A stretch of DNA of 49,650 nt, from IMG/VR virus record IMGVR_UViG_3300027917_000064, positions 1 to 49,650 of that record. The stretch is one strand, 5' to 3'. Within the stretch, counting starts at the first letter, position 1, and each line of letters starts with the position of its first letter. The notes under the pieces were generated by a model. The model worked only from the letters and a program-made list of their open reading frames with translations, did not search any database and was not told the DNA's origin. This DNA comes from a virus. This document shows positions 40,981 through 48,450 of the stretch, one piece after another. A program made the position numbers and the translations under genes.

Positions 40981-41196
40981 CCTGTTAACAAATGGCCACC
41001 CTGTAGGGTAGGACCAGTTCAGCCGCAGCGGCGCTCCGTGGCTTACAGGCGGTCGTGGAGTGAGGTATATGTTAAATGGAGGGTGGACGTAGGTACTAGT
41101 AACACGAAGACTGAAACACGAATAAAACTTCGTATGTTCAACGGGTTGGCGCTGCTACGGGACGCGAAGTGGACGGGTAATAGTCAATGTGAGTAT

Positions 41197-41276
41197 AAAT
41201 GCTTCGATCTCCCTCGAAATGACGCGATCGTCGGCGAAATGCTTCGATTGTGCTGGAAATGTCGAAGATTTGACAT
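41197..41276 (+). repeat. iteron-like 20-bp direct repeats (four units)
   Basis: AAATG recurs at 41197, 41217, 41237 and 41257, exactly 20 bases apart. Units 1 and 3 share AAATGCTTCGAT and 15 of 20 bases; unit 2 shares AAATG, CGATC and 13 of 20 with unit 1; unit 4 is degenerate. Twenty-base spacing places protein sites on nearly the same DNA face, as in plasmid and phage iterons. Confidence 0.6.
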
Positions 41277-41365
41277 AATGCAACCGGGGTATCCGGGGGG
41301 TTGGGGGGCCCACCCACAGTAAGTAGTATATCACCTCGAAACTTTCTCACAGAAATTCTGAGGGG

Positions 41366-41480
41366 TTAATAATAATATATATATATAATAAATAATAATA
41401 ATATAAATATATATATAATAATATAAAATGGGGGTATATATAATATAATATATAATAATATATATAAATATATAATATAC
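41366..41480. other. A+T tract, possible DNA-unwinding element
   Basis: About 115 bases of almost pure A/T (TA and TAATAA repeats), broken only by a G-run at about 41430-41435. It lies 90 bases right of the iteron-like array. Such tracts melt first at replication origins. It may also help the rightward promoter. Confidence 0.6.
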
Positions 41481-41544
41481 TCTTGAACTCTTCCACAACC
41501 TACCCATCTAAGGGTTTAGCCTGTCTGCCAACAAGGAGTGGGTT

Positions 41545-41793
41545 ATGCCCAAAACTGAGACTAAGCGCGGAAAGTCGGACACCTCCAGCTACAAAGGCCG
41601 GGAGGACGCCCCACTGGAGCCGGTGTACCCAGAAGCCTACATTGGAGGGCTGCAAATCGGAACCGTTACCCGCGGGGCCTTGGGTATTGCAGGCGGAGCG
41701 CGATACCTGACAGCGGAAGGCTATAAGTTATTGGCACGGTCTAACATAGACACCTATAGGCAAATACGAAAAGAGGAGCTAAAGAAAAAGTGA
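41545..41793 (+). CDS. 82-residue hypothetical protein, first rightward gene
   Basis: A small basic protein with AAGGAG seven bases before ATG 41545. It has a disordered N-terminus (MPKTETKRGKSDTSSYKGRE), a Gly-rich centre (GLQIGTVTRGALGIAGGARY), and a Lys-rich end (DTYRQIRKEELKKK). The GALG[IV]AG string recurs in the next gene, suggesting the two are paralogous or partners. Function unknown; it follows the origin-like region. Confidence 0.65.
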   Translation: MPKTETKRGKSDTSSYKGREDAPLEPVYPEAYIGGLQIGTVTRGALGIAGGARYLTAEGYKLLARSNIDTYRQIRKEELKKK

Positions 41794-42005
41794 TCCCAAA
41801 TACTGTACGAACTGATGACGTGATGTTCCAAGATACGCCTCCAACCGACATAACGGCTGCCGAGATCGCCCTGTACGGAGCCTTGCTGCGGGGCAACGAC
41901 GCGGCTCAACTTGAGGTCCTGTCAAACCCCCGGTTGTGGCTGAACGAACAAGTGTCTGGGGCCTTGGGCGTAGCGGGATCCGAGCTTACTCTAGGAGTTA
42001 CCTAA
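41790..42005 (+). CDS. 71-residue hypothetical protein
   Basis: Starts at GTG 41790, overlapping the previous TGA (GTGA), with GAGGAG upstream; an ATG 11 codons later is possible. It contains PTDITAAEIALYGALLRGND and the shared GALGVAGS string near the C-terminus. The family is not recognised. Tight overlaps place it in the same operon as the fibre genes. Confidence 0.58.
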   Translation: MIPNTVRTDDVMFQDTPPTDITAAEIALYGALLRGNDAAQLEVLSNPRLWLNEQVSGALGVAGSELTLGVT

Positions 42006-42007
42006 GT

Positions 42008-42208
42008 TTGGCTAAGTTCAGAACAGGCAGACCGATTAGCCAGTTTAGCTGGAAGGGCTCAGACGTTCCGATGACGGTTACTAATAACCTAAAGCCGGGG
42101 CGTTTGGAGATCACAAAAGAGCAAGCTACGCAGCTAAGAGCCTACTACGCTAAACCTAAAGCAGAGCGGATAGCGCAGCGGATAGCGGAGCGGAAACGCA
42201 GTGGCTAA
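42008..42208 (+). CDS. 66-residue basic hypothetical protein
   Basis: Starts at TTG 42008 (LAKFRTGRPISQFSWKGSDV), 10 bases after AGGAG; an upstream ATG at 41936 is inside the previous gene. The C-terminus is Arg/Lys-rich with a repeated ERIAQRIAERKR phrase. VTNNLK is encoded by a one-mismatch palindrome (42077-42088), the last strong copy before the fibre block. It overlaps the first fibre gene by 8 bases. Confidence 0.55.
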   Translation: MAKFRTGRPISQFSWKGSDVPMTVTNNLKPGRLEITKEQATQLRAYYAKPKAERIAQRIAERKRSG

Positions 42209-43145
42209 AATAGATTCCCTATCTGACAGCGTAGACGCTACAGCGGTAGCCGAGAACAACGACAAGATTACCGCAGCGTTCCAGAACACGCTTTCCTTGG
42301 ATGGGTCCAGTCCGAACACTGTCGGGACTAACATCGACATGAACGGGAACCTGATCCTGAACTGCGCTGGGGTGGTACTCACGGATGACCCCACCTTTAC
42401 GGGAACCGTCACAGGAGATGATCTTGTAGCCGTAACTACGGTAACAGCAGGAACCACTGTAACGGCGGGCACGACGGTAACGGCGGGAACGACTGTAACG
42501 GCTGGCACGGATATCTACGCTGACAATGTGGTACTGGAGAAAGCCTCTGGAAACGGAATCAAGGTAGATCGGGACTCCCCTACGTTTGGCTGGCACGACA
42601 TCATCGGCAAGGTCCAGCCTAAAGCAACGGGAGCGGGGTTCCCAACCAGACGGGTGTACAACGGGGGTACCCTAGCTGACTACGCCTTTGGTGTGAACGA
42701 CGTTGTGGATTTTGTGTTTCACATCCCACACGACTACGTACCGGGAACCGATGTATACTTTCACGTACACTGGTCCCACAACGACCCAACGAGTGTGAGT
42801 GGCAACGCAGTCTTTACCATCTATCACACGTACTCGAAAGGACACAACCAAGCGAACTTCGCCGCAGAAAAGAACTTCACCATCACCTACAACACCACCG
42901 ACATATCGACTACGCCACAATACCGACACCGCGTAGACGAAACGGCCATGAGCACCAGCGGAGGTTCTGCTAGTTTGTTGGATACTGATGACCTAGAGCC
43001 AGACGGTTTGATTGTAGCAACCTTAAAAATGACCACCCTTCCGACATTTGGCGGGGGTGGGTATCTTTTCATCCACACTTGCGACGTGCACTACCAGAGC
43101 ACAGGCGCACCAACCAAACAAAAGGCACCGAACTTCTATGTCTAA
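42201..43145 (+). CDS. tail-fibre-like protein 1 with shared N-terminal anchor
   Basis: A 314-residue protein starting at GTG 42201. Residues 1-55 (KIDSLSD...NNDKITAAFQNTLSLDGSSP...NIDMNGN.ILN) are an anchor domain also seen in the two fibre proteins downstream. Then a four-fold VTAGTT repeat (about residues 81-104) forms a rod-like linker. A beta-rich C-terminal domain (WHDIIGKVQPKA, then FHIPHDYVPGTDVYFHVHWS) likely binds a receptor. It would attach to the tail through the anchor. Receptor specificity is unknown. Confidence 0.72.
   Translation: MAKIDSLSDSVDATAVAENNDKITAAFQNTLSLDGSSPNTVGTNIDMNGNLILNCAGVVLTDDPTFTGTVTGDDLVAVTTVTAGTTVTAGTTVTAGTTVTAGTDIYADNVVLEKASGNGIKVDRDSPTFGWHDIIGKVQPKATGAGFPTRRVYNGGTLADYAFGVNDVVDFVFHIPHDYVPGTDVYFHVHWSHNDPTSVSGNAVFTIYHTYSKGHNQANFAAEKNFTITYNTTDISTTPQYRHRVDETAMSTSGGSASLLDTDDLEPDGLIVATLKMTTLPTFGGGGYLFIHTCDVHYQSTGAPTKQKAPNFYV
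42441..42512 (+). repeat. four 18-bp tandem repeats encoding VTAGTT
   Basis: Units start at 42441, 42459, 42477 and 42495 and read GTAACGGCGGGAACGACT with few changes. They encode VTAGTT three times and VTAGTD. Copy number may vary between strains and alter fibre length. Confidence 0.8.
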
Positions 43146-44658
43146 AATAGATCCCCTTGCAGACATCGCCATCCTTGGTGGTGCGCTTACATCGAACAAC
43201 GATAAGATCGAGGCGGCTTTCGAGAACACCCTTTCGAGGGATGGTTCTGCTCCTAACAGCATGCAAGCCAATATCGACGTGAACGGCTACAGGATCCTCA
43301 ACCTGCCCACAGCCGTCTCCGACAGCGAACCCGTGACCCTAGGGCAAGCGGGTTCGATTGCTGGAGTTACGAGCCCCCTAACTCGTGAGAGCGTGGGGGC
43401 CGTCTTTTACCCTCAGACGGCGGCAGAGACTACAGCAGGCGTTACACCTACGAACTACTACGTTGAGCCGCTTAATGCGGCGCGCTACGGTGCGGCAGGA
43501 GATGGTGTAACAGACGACTCCAGCGCACTTGCGAATTTGGTTGCGGTGGCTAAAGAAGAAACGATGCCGCGCATTGTAATTCCGTCAGGAACCTATGCGA
43601 TCACAACAAACACACTGACTTTTGATCTGCCAAACGGATCGACTATCGACTGCTACGGAGAGATAACCTCGACCGTCACCGGCGCCGCCGCTGTCATAAT
43701 TGGCGACGCATCATCTAACACATACTACCTGACCGTGCGCGGCCTGAATGTTTCTCGGACGACTGCCGACACCAGCGCCTCGTCTGTCGGCATCCAGATT
43801 CGCAATATAGTGTGGTCGAAGATCGACATCCGCAGGGTGACAAATTTTCAGGACGGCGTGCATGTTTACTCTGATCAACCGAACGGAGGGGTGAGTTACT
43901 GCGAGTTTTCGCTTGGGTTCCTGCATGACAACAAGCGCAATCTGTATCTGTCAGCAGCAAGCACGGGATATGTGAACGAGAACAATTTCTTTGGTGGCTC
44001 GTTTAATCACAGCACAGGATACCCAGCCGTCGCAACGGTCAACCTAGAGGTAGAGCACTTCGTAACCAACCAGTTAAACAACAATCGGTTTTGGGGTCCG
44101 AGCTTTGAAGACAATGATGGAACAAACGCCGTCGCGGCTGTCATCAATGGTAGCAATAACGTCATTTACTGGCCGCGCATGGAGAGAACGAACAACCAGA
44201 GTACCTACGAGATCCAATTCACTGCCAACTCTAGTGAGTGCGCGGTCGTCGGGCACGGGTTCACGATGGTCAATACGAACATCGCTGATTCTGGCGCATC
44301 GAATATGTACGAGACTCGTGAGGGACTTGTGATTTCTCATCAGACTGCGGCGGACGCGGCCAAGTCGGTTCTGAAATTGCAAAGCACATCCTCCAGCTCA
44401 GCGAGGCTTTTGCAGTTGCTTGATACGGGTGGCACGGAACAGGGGTATCTGGACGGATCGGGAAATGCGGTGATGAAGCGGCTGCGGGCAACGGCGGCTG
44501 GGGCTGGTGTAGCAAGCACCGTGACGTTTGGGAACGAAACACAAGCGACGGTCGGTGCAGCAGGCGGTGCAAGTGCATTGCCAGCAACTCCGACTGGCTA
44601 CCTTCGCTTCTTTGTAGGGACTACAGAGTACGTTATCCCGTATTACGCGCAGGCGTGA
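43138..44658 (+). CDS. tailspike with right-handed beta-helix
   Basis: A 506-residue protein (ATG 43138, overlapping the previous stop by 8 bases). It has the shared anchor (KIDPLAD...NNDKIEAAFENTLSRDGSAP...NIDVNGYRILN). The pectate-lyase-type start of a beta-helix follows: NAARYGAAGDGVTDDSSALA, with IVIPSGTYAITTNTL. Many short turns come next, then a C-terminal beta domain. Tailspikes of this type bind and often cut capsule or O-antigen sugars. Its middle is more G+C-rich than the anchor, suggesting that the receptor part was swapped in. Catalytic residues cannot be set by eye. Confidence 0.82.
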   Translation: MSKIDPLADIAILGGALTSNNDKIEAAFENTLSRDGSAPNSMQANIDVNGYRILNLPTAVSDSEPVTLGQAGSIAGVTSPLTRESVGAVFYPQTAAETTAGVTPTNYYVEPLNAARYGAAGDGVTDDSSALANLVAVAKEETMPRIVIPSGTYAITTNTLTFDLPNGSTIDCYGEITSTVTGAAAVIIGDASSNTYYLTVRGLNVSRTTADTSASSVGIQIRNIVWSKIDIRRVTNFQDGVHVYSDQPNGGVSYCEFSLGFLHDNKRNLYLSAASTGYVNENNFFGGSFNHSTGYPAVATVNLEVEHFVTNQLNNNRFWGPSFEDNDGTNAVAAVINGSNNVIYWPRMERTNNQSTYEIQFTANSSECAVVGHGFTMVNTNIADSGASNMYETREGLVISHQTAADAAKSVLKLQSTSSSSARLLQLLDTGGTEQGYLDGSGNAVMKRLRATAAGAGVASTVTFGNETQATVGAAGGASALPATPTGYLRFFVGTTEYVIPYYAQA

Positions 44659-44662
44659 TAAA

Positions 44663-45172
44663 ATGGGTTTAATAAAGATGGAAGGCGTGGATATTAACGT
44701 CTTTAAGGACGTGGTAGGGAGGTGGAGAACCACCTCCTTGTTTATTGAGTTCAACAAGGATGAAGACAAGTACCCAGCTTTCTATACGCTAGGAGAGGAG
44801 GATGCAACTAAGGACGGCAAGGTTTATATCTCAGCTAAACGAAAGTATATGCACTACGCAGATCCTACCGAATATCTATTTGCTACCAAGATCTTTGGAT
44901 CCTACGAGTGCTGGGAGGCTGTTCTTAATTCACCAGATATTAGGGCGCACGTTGAACAGTGGCGTAAGGAACTTGATCTCAAACTCCGCAGTGAAGCCAT
45001 TTGCTATCTTCGGGAGAGGATGGGGAGCGACATCAACGCGGAGAAGTGGTTTGCCGAAGAGAAGTGGAAGGCCCCTAAGCGTGGCCGTCCCCGTAAGCAA
45101 AAGGTAACGATGCCTTTTGAGGATGAACACAAGGCTGCCGCAGAGCGGCTGGGAATAAAGGCGGTAAAGTGA
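44663..45172 (+). CDS. terminase small subunit
   Basis: A 169-residue protein with segments typical of podovirus DNA-maturase A proteins: ADPTEYLFATKIFGSYECWE, then HVEQWRKELDLKLRSEAICY. A C-terminal AT-hook-like KAPKRGRPRKQK would grip DNA. It recognises phage DNA and presents it to the large subunit. It is separated from the large terminase by two fibre-type genes, which suggests those were inserted later. The ribosome site is weak. Confidence 0.65.
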   Translation: MGLIKMEGVDINVFKDVVGRWRTTSLFIEFNKDEDKYPAFYTLGEEDATKDGKVYISAKRKYMHYADPTEYLFATKIFGSYECWEAVLNSPDIRAHVEQWRKELDLKLRSEAICYLRERMGSDINAEKWFAEEKWKAPKRGRPRKQKVTMPFEDEHKAAAERLGIKAVK

Positions 45173-45178
45173 CACAAT

Positions 45179-45853
45179 ATGGCAAAGATAACTCCATTAA
45201 CTGATCCGCAAACTCTCAATACTATTCTCACAACGACAGCTTCTAACAATGACAAGATAGAAACTGCTGTTCAAAACACGTTGAGTAGAGATGGTTCGCT
45301 TCCTAATGAAATGGAAGCGCACCTAGACATGAACAGTTTTTGTGTTCTTAACGCAGGATGTATCACCCTGTCAGGGGGCACGGGGATTGTTAATAACGTA
45401 ACTACAATCGTTTTTGAGGATGGCACTGAGCTTAACAGTAGCGTTGTATTTACTCCTACGTATGATTCTTTCAATAACTTCTATAACACAACGGAAGGAG
45501 AGCAGTTCTTTCAGGATGTGTTCCAAGACGTTACTAATATCGTTACGTGGGGAATAAACAACGTCACTACTCCAACGTATGAGTTTGTCTCTACGGATCT
45601 AAACAAACTGGTGACGTTCAACAACGGTGGATCTGGAACAACGGTTACTGTGCCGCAAGGTTCTACGTTTGCTATTGGATCTCGTATTGACGTTGCTTCT
45701 CTTGAAACAGGAGCCGTCACGTTTGCTGGAGCAGTCGGCGTTACTGTCAACGGCAACCCCGGACTGACTTTGCGTTCACAGTATTGTGGCGCTACTTTGG
45801 TTAAGTATGATACCGATAGTTGGTTATTGATGGGAGACTTGACGAATGCTTAA
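45179..45853 (+). CDS. tail-fibre-like protein 2 with shared N-terminal anchor
   Basis: A 224-residue protein. Its N-terminus (KITPLTD...SNNDKIETAVQNTLSRDGSL...HLDMNSFCVLN) is the third copy of the shared anchor. The middle is Asn/Thr/Phe-rich, and the C-terminus has a compact beta domain (FAIGSRIDVASLETGAVTFA, then GVTVNGNPGLTLRSQY...WLLMGDL) typical of phage fibre tips. It overlaps the Asp-box protein gene by 8 bases, so the two may form one fibre in two subunits. Confidence 0.72.
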   Translation: MAKITPLTDPQTLNTILTTTASNNDKIETAVQNTLSRDGSLPNEMEAHLDMNSFCVLNAGCITLSGGTGIVNNVTTIVFEDGTELNSSVVFTPTYDSFNNFYNTTEGEQFFQDVFQDVTNIVTWGINNVTTPTYEFVSTDLNKLVTFNNGGSGTTVTVPQGSTFAIGSRIDVASLETGAVTFAGAVGVTVNGNPGLTLRSQYCGATLVKYDTDSWLLMGDLTNA

Positions 45854-46904
45854 TCTGTTTGGAGTTGAAGCGTATACAGATGCCGAATTTGGTGACGCAA
45901 ACGTGAGCGATATCTTTTGGGTAAACCATACACGGGTAGATGCAGAATCTGTTGGAAATGCCTATTGTTGCCGCTTTGATCCTACCACTAACAGTATTGT
46001 TGCAGAAGTGTGCGTATCTCCGACTACTACTATGAGGGCAACCGGAATCGGATGGAACGGCAGGCAAACAGTTCTTGTTACTGGAGCCGGTAACTTGTGG
46101 AAGTCCACGGATGGTGGTACAAACTTTTCCTTGTACAGCACCGACTTTTATGGCGCAGGGGGTAAAATACTTTATTCTGATACGCACAATTCGTTTTTTG
46201 TCCCCGGCGCCCCGTGGAAAAGATCAAAAGATAACGGCGTAACTTGGGAAACTTGGACTCCTTATCTGCCTCCAGCACCGGGGCCAAATATGTGGTTAGA
46301 TGAAAACGACCACATCTGGTGTGTGGGGAACGGTAACGGATATGTTTACAAAAGTGAAGATGGGGGAGATAACTGGAGTACGATGTCTACGACGGGACCA
46401 ACCAATCGTGATTCAATTTGTGTAGCAAATGGCAAGTACATACTTGGAAGTAATTTTAATCAATTTGCTCATTGGAGCACCGATCTAGTTAATTGGACAG
46501 CAACTCCTGCTTTCGGTGCCGCTTATCCTGTCCATATAATCTATGACGTTTATAATGATAGATGGTTAGCTATGGGTGGGCCGGGTATGGTGTCTATCAC
46601 CGACACAAACCTTGATGCTAATGGGTCGTGGACTTATCACGGCATTAACTACCTTGGTATTGGTTGGAATTGGTCTTGGGGTGTACCCTGTCCTCACTAT
46701 GAATTGCCTGTATTTGCCGGGCAAATTGCAACGGGATCTGTGGGGGTGAGAAATAGAGAGTGTAATTTTGCTACCCATAATTATAGTTATTTCTCAATTA
46801 AAGACACAGGTCAAGCAGATATTATTCCAAATAGCGGATTCGCGTCGAGCGTAGGTTGGAATAGTATTGCTGCTATAACACCGGGGATGTGTAACACAGA
46901 ATGA
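45846..46904 (+). CDS. Asp-box (BNR) beta-propeller receptor-binding candidate
   Basis: A 352-residue protein with at least four Asp-box-type turns: LWKSTDGGTNF, RSKDNGVTWETW, YKSEDGGDNWSTM and WSTDLVNWTA. These are hallmarks of sialidase-like beta-propellers. It lacks the shared anchor, so it is probably attached through the overlapping fibre 2. It could bind or cut a surface glycan, but Arg-triad residues of true sialidases are not evident. The A+T-rich codon use resembles its fibre 2 partner. Confidence 0.72.
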   Translation: MLNLFGVEAYTDAEFGDANVSDIFWVNHTRVDAESVGNAYCCRFDPTTNSIVAEVCVSPTTTMRATGIGWNGRQTVLVTGAGNLWKSTDGGTNFSLYSTDFYGAGGKILYSDTHNSFFVPGAPWKRSKDNGVTWETWTPYLPPAPGPNMWLDENDHIWCVGNGNGYVYKSEDGGDNWSTMSTTGPTNRDSICVANGKYILGSNFNQFAHWSTDLVNWTATPAFGAAYPVHIIYDVYNDRWLAMGGPGMVSITDTNLDANGSWTYHGINYLGIGWNWSWGVPCPHYELPVFAGQIATGSVGVRNRECNFATHNYSYFSIKDTGQADIIPNSGFASSVGWNSIAAITPGMCNTE

Positions 46905-48445
46905 CACCGGAACTAATTAAAAAGACAGCAGAGGGAGATCTACTTAGCTTCATCAAGCTAGTAGCCCCTCACCGTGTTCTCGGGCACGTTCACCAAGAGC
47001 TTCTTCGTTGGTGGACGAGAGAGGATGCGGGCAGTCACCAGCTAGTACTACTCCCTCGGGATCACTGCAAGAGCGCGATGCTGGCTTACAGGGTAGCATG
47101 GGAGATTGTAAAGAACCCAGCGATAACGATTCTGTACATCTCAAGTACAGCGAACCTTGCTGAGAAACAGTTGAAGATGATTAAGGACATTCTCACGTCC
47201 AAGTGGGTGAGACTCTACTGGCCGGATCTAATCAATGACGAAGAAGGCAAAAGAGAAAAGTGGACCAACTCTGAAATTAGTGTCGATCACCCCATTAGAA
47301 AGTTGGAGGGAATACGCGATCCAACGGTTTATACGGGAGGTCTTACCACAAGTCTCACGGGATTCCATTGTAATATCGCCTGTCTTGATGACACAGTGGT
47401 ACAAGAGAATGCCTATACTGAAGAAGGTAGAGAAAAAGTAAAGACACAATATTCTCTGTTAGCGTCTATTGAATCGGCAGATGCTAAGGAGTGGGTGGTA
47501 GGTACGCGCTACCATCCAAAGGACTTGTATCAAGACATGCTTGAGATGGAGACTGAGATTTATGATGGTCACGGGAACATCATTGACGCCAAGCCTGTCT
47601 ATGAGGTTTTTGAGCGTAAGGTAGAGGATAGGGGAGACGGGGCCGGTGAGTACCTGTGGCCTCGTCAGATGAGGTCAGATGGTAAGTGGTTTGGCTTTGA
47701 TCAAAACATCTTGAGCAAGAAGAGGGCGCAGTACCTAGACAAGACACAGTTCTACGCACAGTACTACAACGATCCTAATGCGTATGGCAACAGTGATATT
47801 GATGCTTCTAAGTTCCAGTACTACGACAAGGCTCATGTAAACAGGTACGGTGGCAAGTGGCAAGTAATGGGGAAGCCAGTTAATGTCTACGCAGCAATTG
47901 ACTTTGCGTTCTCGACAAAGGAGAGGGCGGATTACACAGCTATTGTCGTGGTTGGTGTTGATCCCGATAGGAACGTTTACGTTCTTGACATTGACCGTTT
48001 TCGCACTAGCAGGATTGCTGAGTGTTTTGAGCGGTTACGCAATCTTCATGTTAAGTGGGATTTCAGAAAGCTCAGGGCAGAGATGACAGTAGCCCAAGCT
48101 GCCGTGGTTCGGGAACTCAAAGAGATGTACATCAAGCCAGCAGGACTGGCCTTGAGTATTGACGAGTACTATCCAACACGGCACCAAGGGTCCAAGGAAG
48201 AGCGCATCCGTGCTGTGTTGCAGCACCGTTATGACAACATGAGTATGTGGCACTACCGTGGAGGTAACTGCCAAGCACTGGAAGAAGAGTTGATGCAAAC
48301 CAAGCCAGCACATGACGATATCAAGGATGCGCTGGCAGCAGCAGTAGAAATCGCCGTGCCACCGTTGGCACTGGGTCACAAGAGAACTAGGGATCGAAAC
48401 GTAGTTTACGATTCGCGTTTCGGCGGAATCAGCTTTAGAGGTTAA
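46901..48445 (+). CDS. terminase large subunit
   Basis: A 514-residue packaging motor. It has an ATPase domain with a Walker A variant LLPRDHCKSAML (lacking the usual GxGKT, as in T7-like terminases), ILYISSTANLAEKQ, and Walker B IACLDDTVV. A nuclease domain follows, with VYAAIDFAF (first Asp) and NVYVLDIDRF (second Asp), then KPAHDDIKDALA near the end. It pumps DNA into the procapsid and cuts it. Its ATG overlaps the TGA of the Asp-box gene. It is followed after five bases by the portal gene. Confidence 0.93.
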   Translation: MTPELIKKTAEGDLLSFIKLVAPHRVLGHVHQELLRWWTREDAGSHQLVLLPRDHCKSAMLAYRVAWEIVKNPAITILYISSTANLAEKQLKMIKDILTSKWVRLYWPDLINDEEGKREKWTNSEISVDHPIRKLEGIRDPTVYTGGLTTSLTGFHCNIACLDDTVVQENAYTEEGREKVKTQYSLLASIESADAKEWVVGTRYHPKDLYQDMLEMETEIYDGHGNIIDAKPVYEVFERKVEDRGDGAGEYLWPRQMRSDGKWFGFDQNILSKKRAQYLDKTQFYAQYYNDPNAYGNSDIDASKFQYYDKAHVNRYGGKWQVMGKPVNVYAAIDFAFSTKERADYTAIVVVGVDPDRNVYVLDIDRFRTSRIAECFERLRNLHVKWDFRKLRAEMTVAQAAVVRELKEMYIKPAGLALSIDEYYPTRHQGSKEERIRAVLQHRYDNMSMWHYRGGNCQALEEELMQTKPAHDDIKDALAAAVEIAVPPLALGHKRTRDRNVVYDSRFGGISFRG

Positions 48446-48450
48446 ACGAT

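Larger units (their letters stand above)
40738..41544. other. 807-base non-coding origin/control region
   Basis: No convincing gene is present. From left to right it contains a hyphenated palindrome (40752-40768) in the leader of the 138-residue gene, and a boxA-like antitermination string (40815-40828, minus strand). A perfect DnaA box lies at 40972-40980 and a one-mismatch dispersed palindrome at 41092-41103. A 20-bp-spaced iteron-like array covers 41197-41276, and a nearly pure A/T tract 41366-41480. It separates the leftward early and rightward late blocks. Confidence 0.7.

Noticed and set aside
41270-41295. TTGACA at 41270 as a rightward promoter
   Set aside because: No acceptable -10 box lies 16-18 bases downstream, only TATCCG at 14 and G-rich DNA. 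It also falls in the last iteron-like unit.
41038-41322. A 94-codon rightward frame in the origin-like region
   Set aside because: Weak start, no family pattern, and it covers the iteron-like array. Treated as chance.
46901-48445. Large terminase damaged in its Walker A motif
   Set aside because: LPRDHCKS lacks the standard GxGKT, but this form is usual in terminases of T7-like podoviruses, so it is not a defect.
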